NCBI GenBank assembly: GCA_036873755.1
Contig: JAVTVY010037060.1
Coordinates: 94,221 to 158,220, forward strand
DNA from: Hanleya hanleyi
Lineage: Eukaryota > Mollusca > Polyplacophora > Lepidopleurida > Hanleyidae
Direction: 5' to 3'
Length of the DNA: 64,000 bases
The notes beneath the pieces are model-generated. The model was given only the letters and a program-made list of their open reading frames with translations, did not search any database and had not been told where the DNA came from. The position numbers and the translations under genes were made by a program. Of this stretch, positions 1 to 12,100 are shown in pieces; the stretch's first letter is position 1, and the number at the start of each line of letters is the position of its first letter.

Positions 1-239
1 TATTTGGTCTATGGTTGAAAAATGAATGATGTCTGACACCTTGTTACACGATATTTAATTTTCGTGCTGTACCCGAGGGATTTGCTTTACCACAGTGGCA
101 CAGCTCACGAAATTGGGGTCGAAAGGATGGAAAACCAACCAAGCTAAAACATTTTACTACATGTAGCAGTATGATAGGATGGAGTGCATTGTTCAGACTA
201 GATTTTGTCCTTGACCCAGCCTACACGCATGAAAAGCCT

Positions 240-851
240 CCTGTTACTATTCTCCGCCCAGTCCACAAATCTCATTATTATTATCCTCAATTCAGCCTAG
301 AAATCTGATATTACTCACACCCCGCCGGGAAGTCTGTTTTCCTCTACCCACCATACAAGTCTGTTATTATCTTCTACCCAACCTACAAATCGCGTATTAC
401 CCGCTAGCCATCCTATGTCTCCCGTTATTACCTTCTACCCATCCGGCAAGTACTCTGTTGTTACTCTAGACCCAGCCTACAAATATCCAGTTATTACCCA
501 CGACCCACCTGTCTCCTGTTATTATCCTCTATCCAGCGTACCAGATTCATTGTATTATCCTCGACCCAGACCACAAGTGTGCTGTTATGATCCTCTACCC
601 AGCGTACAAATACATTGTTACCCTAGATCCAGCCTACAATTCTAATGTTATTAAGCTCTAGCCAGCTTACAAATCTCCTGTTAGTATCGTCGACCCATCC
701 TGCAAATCTCTGTGATTATCTTCTATCCAGCCCATATGTCTCCGGTTATTACACAACACTTACTACAAGTCTCCTGTCATTACCCTTGACCCAGCCTAAA
801 AATAATTATTATGCGCTAGCCATCATATAAGTATCCTCTTATTATCCCATA
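240..851. repeat. 33-bp minisatellite, left block
   Basis: A degenerate tandem array with a unit near 33 bp, built on 'agcctacaaatctcctg' followed by 'ttattatcctcgaccc'. It is CT-rich on this strand, so short open frames cross it (for example 415-645 and 645-830); they only read the repeat unit and are not genes. The array resumes after the SINE at 863-1097 and again at 1590-1865. Confidence 0.85.
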
Positions 852-862
852 TCCATCCTACA

Positions 863-1097
863 GGGCCCTCGGTGGCTGAGTGGTCGAAGGCCATTCGCTG
901 GTGATCGCTAGCCTCACACCAATGAACCGGCACGGGTTCGAGCCCAGCTGATGCATGTGTGAAAGTTTGTTAGTTACTTGCCGACAGGCGGTGGTTCTCT
1001 CCGGGCACTTCGGCTTCCTCCACCATCTAAACTGAATGTCACCATATGAGTGAAACAAACTTGAGTGTGACATTAAACCAAATTCCTCCTCCCACCC
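863..1097 (+). mobile_element. tRNA-derived SINE, inserted in the minisatellite
   Basis: The 5' part is tRNA-like. It has a pol III A box (TGGCTGAGTGG) and a B box (GGTTCGAGCCC) about 45 bp apart. The middle part ('cggtggttctctccgggcac' then 'ttcggcttcctccacc') resembles a conserved central domain shared by many invertebrate SINEs, possibly the Meta domain; that name is from memory and not searched. The 3' end has the tail 'gtgtgacattaaacca'. The element is bordered by an 11-bp direct repeat, TCCATCCTACA (852-862 and 1098-1108), consistent with a target-site duplication, although the host array could supply a similar word. It is not a functional tRNA gene because no acceptor-stem pairing closes it. 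Confidence 0.85.
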
Positions 1098-1290
1098 TCC
1101 ATCCTACAACTTCCCTGTTACTACACTAGACTCCGCCTACAAGTCTCCAGTTATTACCCATGACCCAGCCTATAAGTCTCATGTTATTATCCTCTACCAA
1201 GCCTACAAATCTTGTTATTGTCCGCTAGCCGTCCTTCAAATCTCCTGTTATTATCCCCCGTCCAACCTACGAGTATCTTGTTATTACCCT
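1098..1290. repeat. 33-bp minisatellite, middle block
   Basis: Continuation of the array at 240-851 with the same 'gcctacaagtctcctgttattaccc' type unit. From 1291 to 1590 I see only AT-rich unique sequence without a supportable gene. Confidence 0.75.
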
Positions 1291-1589
1291 TGACCATATT
1301 ACTCCTGTACATACATGTACACCTGTATATGGGAAGTTTGCTGAAGCTGTCCGCTTTCATTGCATGGTTTTGACATTTGCTACACACATTTCATTGATTT
1401 GAGGATCAATTGCATGACCTGAAATATTAATTTATCGCGGTTTGGACTTCGTACATTTCCAATGATAAGGTTTTCTTAGTCAAAAATTGACATGAACACC
1501 TGTACATGAAAAGGTTGCTCTACTTGTGTGCTTTTAATACTGCTGCAGCTTCAGCGGATCAGCTCATAAGGTGAAATATTGGGGTTCTC

Positions 1590-1865
1590 AGAACGCTTGC
1601 TACCCTCGTCCCAGCCTATAGGTCTGTCATTATCCTCTACGCAGTTGATAAGTCTTCTGTTATCATTCTCCACTCCGCCTACAGGTATACTTACTATCCT
1701 CGAACCAGCGAATAAATCTCCTGTTATTATCCTCGACCCAGCCTATAAATCTCCTGTTATTATCCTCTACTCTGTCTACAAGTCTTATTGTATTATCCAT
1801 GACCCAGCCTACAAATCTCCTGGTAGTATCTTCGACCCAGCCTACAATTCTCCAATAACAATTTT
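1590..1865. repeat. 33-bp minisatellite, right block
   Basis: Third block of the same array, again with 'cagcctacaaatctcctg' units. It ends about 130 bp before the mucin exon. The open frame 1579-1893 is the repeat read in one frame. Confidence 0.8.
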
Positions 1866-1995
1866 CTTTTGCTTTACTTTTTACCGAATGTAACCATGCT
1901 AGCTCTGGAATTTATTCAGTTTTGTTGAGTGTGAGTACCCACTCAGTGTTACTGATGCAACCTAGTCATTTTATGTGTACATTATTCTGCTGTAG

Positions 1996-3110
1996 GCTGG
2001 TAACAACAACGACAGACAGCCCAACCATTTTCTCCACGATCTTGGAACAGACTTCCTCTTTCGTCAGTGACCTGACATCTTTCGTGACAACACCAGCATC
2101 ATCAGCTTCAACAATGACTCCGACAACAAGAACCGTGACTCTAGAAACAGTGACCTCACTCCAAGAAACATCTGAAACGTCTCCATTGACTACAGCGGTT
2201 CAGACGACCTCCACAACTGGTAGGACAACATCAACATTGGGTGTGACGACCTCTACGCAGAGTACGACATCAACCATGGATATGACGACCACAACTGCGG
2301 GTACGATAGCAACATTGGGTGTGACGACCTTCACACAGGACATGACAACATCAACATTGGGTGTAACGACCTTCACGCCGGGTACGACATCAACCATGGA
2401 TATGACGACCACCACTGCGGGTACGATAGCAACATTGGGTGTGACAACCTCCACACAGGACATGACAACATCAACATTGGGTGTGACGACCTCCACGCCG
2501 GGTACGACATCAACCATGGATATGACGACCTCCACACCGGGTACGACAACATCTTTGAACCCCTCACGAGTTATGACAACCTCTGGCCTGACGACCTTCC
2601 AACCGGGCATGCCAACATCAACCATGGATGTGACGACCTCCACACCGGGTACTACAACACCTTTGAACCCCTCACGAGGTAGGACAACCTCTGGCCTAAC
2701 GACCTTCCAACCTGGCATGCCAACATCACTCATGGGTACTGCATCAACCAATGGAATGTTGACCTCGACACCATCCAGAATGACACAGGACATCTCCATA
2801 ACAACATACAGAATGGCTAGGAAAACCTCAATGACACCATCCACCTTGGCTCAAACAACATCCACTACACCATCCACACTGGCTCAAGCAACATCCACTA
2901 CACCATCCACAGCGGCATTCACGACATCATCCGCAATGGCTCAGGCAACATCCACTACACCCTCCACAATGGCTGAGACAACATCCACTACACCATCCAC
3001 AGTAGCTCAGACAACTCCCGCGGCATCATCCACAGGTGCTCAGACAAAATCAACGACACAATTCACATTGGGTACAACAAAATCCAGCCTACCTCCAACC
3101 AGTACTCTGC
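1996..3110 (+). CDS. Mucin gene, Thr/Ser-rich (PTS) exon
   Basis: Reads almost entirely Thr, Ser and Pro with Met, Ala and Gly, in nested repeats such as TTSTLGVTTST, TPGTTSTMDMTT and AQTTSTTPST. This is a classic O-glycosylation mucin region, extended and stiff. Repeats exist at DNA level too (about 60-bp units at 2240-2560, about 36-bp units at 2830-3030), so copy number is probably variable. The 5' acceptor is placed at 'ctgctgtag' (1987-1995) because the frame upstream loses Thr/Ser content. The donor is C|GTAAGT at 3110. A 214-codon frame on the minus strand (2200-2844) is only the antisense of these repeats. Confidence 0.88.
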
Positions 3111-6100
3111 GTAAGTACCACATTTGCCTCAGTTGAATTTTCTCCTGCTTTCATTTGAATGCGATTTCGTTAGATACAAACACTCGTACATAGTATATAG
3201 GTATATTAATCATGATTCTCCATCAACGTTTACCATACTCCCAGTGTATATATCAGATTCTTGAAAGAACATGTATATTTCTTGCAGCTGTTTCAAGGAT
3301 AATCAAAGCAGATATTTCACTCGATATGGTGTTCAAGGCAGGATACAGTAATTTGAGTTTGCCAGAAACTACTACTCTGAAGGCCAATCTCTTAACAGTG
3401 GTGAGTGTCCGTTTTTTGGTCTGCGCGTCTTGTTTAATTTATCTAAAATTTGATTCCTTATTGTCAGATTATACCACACGCCATAATCTTTATGCGATTG
3501 ACATTTTTTCATGGTCCACTCTAGCTATCCTTTTGTGACTAAGTATTATATCGTCATATATATCTTCTATCCACATACAATAAAAGTATATGCATTGTGC
3601 AGAAAAAAAACGTATTTTGATGAAAACTCTGCATCCATCAAAACTCTGCACCCATCAAAACTCTGCACCCATGGCTGTTTGCAGTGTACTTTTGTTGATG
3701 TGTACACACATCCGTACATAATCTGCCATGCTGAAGCTCCGCAGGATGTCAAGCGAGCAGAAAAAGGGTGCTGCCAATTTCATGTCTCACTAAAATAAAT
3801 TCATATTATGCTTTGGTCATGTTGGTCAACTCATCTGGGGTTTTATTTTTGCAGCTGACCTCGTTGTACAGAGGAACTGTTCGTAGTTTTTCTTCAGTGT
3901 CTATAACCCGCTTTGTGTGAGTATGTACCACATCATATTGATGGGGAAAATAAATGTCCAAATTATGTTGAGGAAAACTCCCTAATTTGCCACACTACAT
4001 CTTTCGAGTTTATCAATTACACTAATTTATTAACCTTGCTGAAAGTTGTAGTCATTCAGATTTATTAGACCTACCTGGCCTGGATTGTTTTAGACTCGTG
4101 TAGGCCTGCGTCCCTAAACCTAACCATTAACCCCTGAGCTTGGGGCTGAAACTTACCACATTATCCCATTAGGTCAAGCTCTACTAGGGAATGTAACAAA
4201 ATCCAAGGTGACCACTTTGATAACGTCACAGTGACGTCAATTTCAAAAGGGGTATTGGATTTACCCATCTGCTTTGAGGTAATATGCGAATAGGCTCAAA
4301 ATGACCTCAATATATTCTCAATATGATATTGTCATATCTGAAGCTTTTGTCTTTGCGGGGATAGGGTATTTATATATTTAGGTCTCGGCTGTACCGCCGA
4401 TAAAACTGATGTAGGTCTCAGTAGAGAATTGATACCCTGTAGGTCACAGCTGTGCTCCACATATATCTCAGTAGAGAATTGATACCTTGTAGGTCACGGC
4501 TGTACTGCACATATATCCCAATAGAGGATTGATACCTTGTAGGTCACAGCTGTACTCCACATATATCCCAGTAGAGAATTGATACCTTGTAGGTCACAGC
4601 TGTACTCCACATATATCCCAGTAGAGGATTGGTACCCTTTAGTTCACGGCTGTACTACACAGTAGAGGATTGGTACCCTGTAGGTCACGGCTGTACTCCA
4701 CATATATCCCAGTAGAGGATTGGTACCCTGTAGGTCACGGCTGTACTCCACATATATTCCAGTAGAGGATTGGTACCCTGTAGGTCACGGATGTACTACA
4801 CAGTAGAGGATTGGTACCGTGCAAGTCACGGCTCTACTCTACATATATCCCTGTCTATCTTGTATTTTCCTGTATGTTGTATTATGATATTGTCTATTCC
4901 AGGAATGGCTCCGTAATTGCTATTCATGAGATCTACCTATCCACTGATGAGGGAAAACCACAGATGACTGATGTGAAGATAGCCTTGACGTCTGTGTTTG
5001 CCAGTAACTCTATACAAGTGGGCGGACAGTTCATATCACTCAAAGGCATTCCAAACATTATATCCAATGATGAAACCATGAAAGGTAAACTTGGTTTGGA
5101 CGCTGGAAGATTGTGGCTAAAAACAAGTCTAACAGATGTAGCCATTATATGCTTGATGATACCAAACACAATTTATTTTTAATAAATCATACAAACCTCA
5201 TTCAGAACTCACACATACACAAGTTATTAGAACGAGTTATTTGCGAGTTCTTTAATAAGGCACAAATAGCTCGCATGGTCAAACTTTCAGACGTGACGAT
5301 CAATACGCGATCTGTTAGAACTGTATGAGTTAAACACGAGTTCTTAACTCTTGTCATCAGGGCTGATTTTCCTTCATACGAGTTAAACAGGAGTTAGCCT
5401 TGTTTGTAGTGACCTTCTCACACGAGTTATCCCAGTTATTTGCATGAAAAATGAACCCCGGACTAATCCAGATGGTGCTAACCATTTCCTGTTTGAATTT
5501 CAAATCCTGAGAAACTATACATTCATTTCTTCCAAGAGTAAGTGTTGTGTTGAAATTAGGAAGACTTTGGCCAGTAAACAATTTCTAATACGCTTTAGAA
5601 GTAATTCTGTGTATACTACTATTTGCACTGGCATTGTAATTGTTATTTTCAGCACATTTAACTGAGATTAGAGAATTTTCTCTGAAGATCTGCATGTACA
5701 GAATCAGCTATACCCATCCTGATAAATTATGTCCTAAAGCTCCTGTAATTTTGACTCAAAATTTAAACATGGTAAATGTTGCTTCAAGCTACACCACGTG
5801 ACTCTACATTCTGCAGATCGTGATCAGATTTGGTTTACATATACCAGAACAAATCGTGTTTGAATATCAGTTATTTGCGAGTTTTTAACGAGTAGTTTAC
5901 GATTTATTCCATTCGACTTACTCGCTCTTTTGCATGCGAAAACTCTCGTGAATAACTCGTTAATGACTTGCGCGAGGTGATAGCGTTTTATTTATACGAG
6001 TTATTCGTGACTTGTTAAACTACGAGTTATTCACACGAGTTATTAGGTCATTTGAATGCGTGCGACAAATAGCATGCCTGGGTTAATAGCGATTTTATTT

Positions 6101-9100
6101 CCTCTCTATCTGACAAGACACCTTTCAGAGAATAACACATGACAATCGATGACGAGCAGAAGTTCCCAAATTTGTATAGAATACATCTATTAGGCTTGAA
6201 TTGGCTATTGATCATCCTGTTTGTGAAAGTCATATTGCATAATCTTTTACAATGACAAACTTCTTCTTTGTGCTGGATTTATATAGAATAGAATCAGTGT
6301 GATACATCGGCTATCAATAGTTGTTGTCCAGGACACATAATTTTGACAGCAATGAATTTTTTTCCCACGAGACTGAAAAAACGTGGATTTAGTTCATCAG
6401 AAGTATAGATTCTATAGCTCTGGCTGACTGCCAAGTTTAGTACAATGATGTCGAGTATTTAATCAACAAACAGCTACGACCCGTGAAGGATTTTTTCCTT
6501 CTCTCAGCATGGGAATGGAAGACCAAATCAGCATAAAAACTCGCTCTTGTTCACGGGTTGTTGCTGTCCACAGGTTGTTGCTGACCACGGCCTATATTTC
6601 TCTTTCCATGCAGAAGAACACGTCAGCTTGATGGCATACATGCTACGTCACCGCTATGATATGGGTTTCTGTTGTTGCTGATTACAGAATATATTCCACA
6701 GAGAAATTTTTGTCATTTTTCACACTACATCACAGCTATGACTGTGTTAACTTCAGGGAAATTTGAGCACGGATCATTGTGAAGCGATGGTATATGCCAC
6801 CGCTCACGCTGTTATGTGCCATGACACGTATACCAAGTATAAAAAGTCATGGCATGTATACCAAGTATAAATGTGAAACAACTGCCCAAGATACTATATA
6901 GGAAAGAAAATATCAATGACAGCTGGAATTTGTCTTTACCGGTTTCACCATATCATCGGTGACTCATCAAACGTTTTAACTATTATTAGTTAAATTTAGT
7001 TATAGAATTCAAAGTCATTAAAACGTCAGCCAAACCTATCCAGCACTGCAAATTGTCTTCAATAAGTCACGACGATGGATCTGTGTCATTTGATTCTCCT
7101 GCATTGAATGGTTTTACGGTCTTATTTCAGTACCAGTCACTGCTACACTGACCTGTGATGTTTCGCCATGTAAGGCCACGGAAACGTGTAACCTAGCAGA
7201 CGTCAGTTGCAGGTTAGTACAATACGTATGATGTCCTTTGTCTTCCTCCGTTTAGCATTCTCTGCGTCCTCTCCATTCATGGTTATTAAATATGTAGTTT
7301 TACAGTACCACATACTCAACGTGATGGCCATCTGGTCAAATAAGGTAATTTCTTACTCGTGTCGGTCTTGCTGATCACAATGGTTCTGTTGCATGGCTTT
7401 TGTTAGCATGTCTGTCCAGTTCCGAATAACACTCATGATATACACAATGTTGATACATGTACAGGTGTATATCAAGCAAGGAATGGTCACTCGTGGTGTT
7501 AGCTGGAATTCTGGTGAATTTGACGCATAGCTTCAGCTCCCTTACTTTTAGTAACATTACCTGCGCTAAACGATACTGTCAAGTACACCAAGGCATGCCT
7601 GTTATTCTTCTACTTATGTTTCAATATCTCTTTTCCAGCCCAAAACTGACAGCTCAGAACACCGATAGAGGTAAGTCTGCTCAATATACTCGGGTAAACC
7701 TGAAAAATTACTTTGTTTCATGTCTATTTCTTTGCTCTTGTAGAACCAGCCTTTTGGGAGTATAGCTGTGAATCATTCTTCTATTTCCTTGATATGGAGA
7801 GAGCAGTATTGCCGTGACCTATTTAATTAACTTATTTACGCCTTACAGTTTCATGGATGACAACTTCTTTAGTGTCATAGCCCCAATGTTCTGATGAATT
7901 ACTGAGAATGTCTGCTATTTAGCGATAAAGAATTAAAAGATGCCGACGTACTGGCAAGAAGTCATAGGAGTTCAGAGGCAAATATTCTGACTGCATATCG
8001 GGTGATGTACTTGCTGGGATGATCAGTGTCTAGGAATATAGAACTGAGACACTTTCGTGTCCTGACACAAGTAGGCACCGTCGTGGTATGACTGAAAAAT
8101 TGTTGAAAAGGACGTTAAATCCTACTGACACACACTCACTTTAAAACATCACAAGAACAAAAATGAACTATGTCAGGCCTTGTTTCTCAGCCAGGCTTTT
8201 ATTGTAGATGTTCTTGAGAACATCTTGAATGACATGACCGCACGTACGGCCTCTAGCACCGACTTGAGCTGCATTAGCTCAGAGACCAATTATGTAATAG
8301 CCATAATATCGATTAACCTGATGGAAAATGATCCACTACGTGTCCGTTAGATAGAAGAAACGGCCCAAACGTGGAAAATATTAGTACTTAAGTTCTCATT
8401 CAAAACTAAAGTCTGTGAAACCCGACGTACTGCCTAGCAATCCACTTTCCACGAACATTCACACCAAGTTAATCTAGCGCATTCTAGTAATATTTGAGCG
8501 AATTGTGCGAAGAAAATAACGTTAGAAAATTTGGATTCCTGCAGGAGGTTCTTAGCATTCACGTAAACTTTGATCAAAAGCACCTCGTTCTAATGAAAGA
8601 TGCCTACGAAGAATGTAATTTGTTTTCTGTCCTCAGATTTGATTCTTGGTCTGGGTATTGGTATACCTCTAGCTGTGGCACTTCTCATGACCGTCACCCT
8701 GCTAGCATGCTGCTGTGCCCGACATAGGAGAAACCAAAGAAGACAACTGGAGGATGAACTGATTAAGGACCCGTAAGTCTGCTCTTGGAATGATTCAGTG
8801 ATAATGTACAGAGGAATATAATACTACTAATACACCTCAGTTTTGTTATATTTCAACACCAACAGTATCACTTCAATAGACTTATATTGACTAGTATAAA
8901 CAACTTCATTTCGCTACCTTCATAATAGTTATATACATAAGTGTACCAAAATTTGGGTAATGATAGCTTCCTTTGAACCTTTATTTTGAACATATGCCCA
9001 AACCTTAAGTATGTGTTAGAATAGGCGAACTTGTCTTTCTTTAACATGTTAAGGATATTTTCGTTTTTCAGATTTCATGTCCGACAATCGTTCGGCAGTT

Positions 9101-12100
9101 TCCGATCCTTTTTTGCCACTCGCCAGAGTTTCGGCAGCTACACCAGCGGAGGTTTTGGTAACTTCTTCAACCCTACAACTGCCAGAACTGCGCCGGATAT
9201 GCAAACTGCCCGAGATATTGTAAGACACGATGGCTTTCGGCAGGAGTACCATGAACCGGAAAGAGACTACGATAGCAGGAGTTCGCGAGATAACGCAGGT
9301 TATCGCCAACCCGTATCCGATATTAGACAAGACAGAGGAGGTTATAGGAGGTCGCCAGATCATCTACAGTTCAATGTGGGATCCACTGCTGAATCTACAC
9401 ATGATGGTTAGTACTGCGACTGCATCTATTGCAGAGATCTGGCATACACCTATACATGTCCCAAGTCATCATTTGTGTATTTTTAACTCGAATTGGTTGA
9501 CTTTTTTCAGATTCTGGTATATTATTCAAATTGAATGTTTTATCTCATTTAAAACCATCTTACTGAATTTAAGTTGCGCTATCTCTATCTCGAAACTTTC
9601 TACTTTAGCGAGGAAACTGAAATGAGTTCTGAAATGGCTTTTGCCCTGCGTACCAGATGAAAACAGGACTTGATCATGGGATGAAAATACCCACTCGGGA
9701 GAAGGAAAATACATCCCAACCAAGCCGCCGAGGCGAGGGTGTATTTTTCTTCTCTTTTTCCCATATAATTCTAATCATTACTTCAATCGGCTTTTTATTA
9801 AAAATATCAAAGAGAGAAACGTTGTTGGAGCGCACAATGCCTGTGTGGAGGCTAAGAATGTTCGGTGGCTAAGAGTGTTCGGCCCCTATCTTCTAACCCA
9901 GCTAGGACACTTTTCTCCACATTGGGGACAAGTGTCCGTCCTCGGTAGCAATAGAAAAGGATATGAAAAGGGACACTAATCACCAGGACATTCTTATCCA
10001 TCACACTGGCACCTCCTGTAAGACGCCTTGAGTGGCCAACTGCGTCGCACGCGCTCATCCCACATAGGTTTTACTGGAATTCTCTATCCCTGATATTTTG
10101 AAGTATTTTACGGGATACAGATAAAAATTTGATACATCATTGAGAGAAGAGATATGCATCCGAAGTTAAATTAACTGTTCAGGAGAAATCAAACCATAGA
10201 ATATAATGTTAGTTCATTCTTTGTCTGTGAACTGTAATAGCTGTTGTGATGTTTCTTTCTTCAGCGTACACTTGGAGACCAGCAGCTGAGCAGTCTTCCC
10301 ATACAGACCCTCCTCACTCTAACTTCTCCTGGGACTTCTTATTTAAAGTGATTAATCCACAAGAAGAGGTAGGGATTTGAATAGACTATTGCTCTACTGT
10401 TCAATTTGTTTAGGCTCAGTGCATGCTCGAGCCTGTGCTACACTGCTACATGTACCTCGGGCTGAAAGAGACCCGTGCGGCTTCAAGGGATTGATCTGGA
10501 GTGTCAGTAGTAATATAAGGGATTGATCTTGGGTGTCGCTGTGCACACCTTTGGTCATGGAAAGAATTGAGGCTACAGCTCTTCAGAGAGCCTGTCGTAA
10601 GAGGTGACTAATTCGGCACCCGTTAGGTTTTTGGGTGTGCAAAGAAATAGGACCAAATTTGGGATCTGTCCAGGCCTGGGGGAGGGACATTTCAGCCTCT
10701 CACTAAATATTTTTCTTAGCCCTTGAGATAGGGGGCTGAAACTTTATCACACTATACCCTTGGGTCAAGCTCTACCAGAAAATGTAAAACCATGATGTCT
10801 GCTTTGATGACGTCACAGTGATGTCATATTCAAAAATAGCATTTTTCGGTCAGATTTTTCGAACTTTTTATTTTTGCATTTTCTGAATAAAAAAACTGCA
10901 TGATAAATTAGTAAAAGTGAAATAAATTAGTTTATGTCCACTTCTCCTTGCATAAAAGCCGGAATATCATATTATTATTGTGTTGATCCACTGATAAGCT
11001 TGGCATAATGCAGAAGCAAAGTAACTCCGAATAAACTTAATAAACGCATGGCGACAGTCTCAATATTTCGACAAAATTTTATTTGTCATCTTCAGGATGT
11101 GATTTAACAGCAGTTACAGGCTCTTATATACAAAAACGACTAACAAAGACTGAAATGGTCAGATACACAAAATTAGAGGGCAATAGCCAATATTATTATT
11201 ATATTATCATATAATAATCCGAGATGATAAACTACAAAATCTTGATGTGTCGGCTCTCGATTTGTTGTCAATCCGGAGAGAGGGTAGAAAGTTTGGTATG
11301 GGGGAGGGCCCTCGGTGCCCCCCCGACGTGGTAGGGTTAAATCTTAATCGCTCACTCACTCGACATGACACATGTTCTTCGCTGCCACCACGAGCTGATG
11401 CTGTGTATGTTTAGGCATGTGCGCCACTGCTACCTCGGGTGGATACCGTGTATTTCTAGGCGTGTGTTCCAATGCCACCTCGGGCTGACACGGTGTATGC
11501 TTAGGCATATTATCCATTGCTATCTCAGACTCGCACAATGAGTGCCTAGGCATGTGCTTCGTGGCTACATCAGGATTACGGTATGTCCAGGCATGTGCTT
11601 CACCGTGATAGCGGAAGTTCTTGCTTTCTAGCTGTGGCGGTATAAACAATTGTTTTGGGTGATATGATAAAGAACACTTCAATAGCATTCATGTTATGCC
11701 TGATGTGATTTGTGACCCAGTGTAGATGTATACTTGGGTATATTCATTGGGTGATTCAGTATGCTTCTTTTTTAGATACATGTATATTAGCTCCGGCATA
11801 TTCCCCAGTGCAGCATCTAGCAATTGGATGGTAAGTTCGAAATGTTGAGGGTTTGGTCGATTGGATGTTTCAGATTGAATCACTATTTTCTTCCTGGATA
11901 TCATTTCCTTGTTGAATATTGTAAATTTTGTATGTCATTTTTCAGTTTCGAATAAAACGGCCGACATTTGAGAAAACCCCGAGGAGTCCTTATCAGATGG
12001 TAAGATAATTGGATGAAATTTCTGCGATACGCTTATTCCACAAATACAGCCTTCAAAGGACCGTGTATCTTTAGATGGGTAAATGGACCCAGATCGGGTG

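Noticed and set aside
870..945. A tRNA-Leu or tRNA-Ser gene
   Set aside because: A and B boxes are present, but there is no closing acceptor stem and the sequence runs on into a SINE body with direct repeats at both ends.
2200..2844. 214-codon minus-strand frame rich in Val, Met and Asp
   Set aside because: It is the antisense of the Thr/Ser mucin repeats, whose codons leave the reverse strand open.
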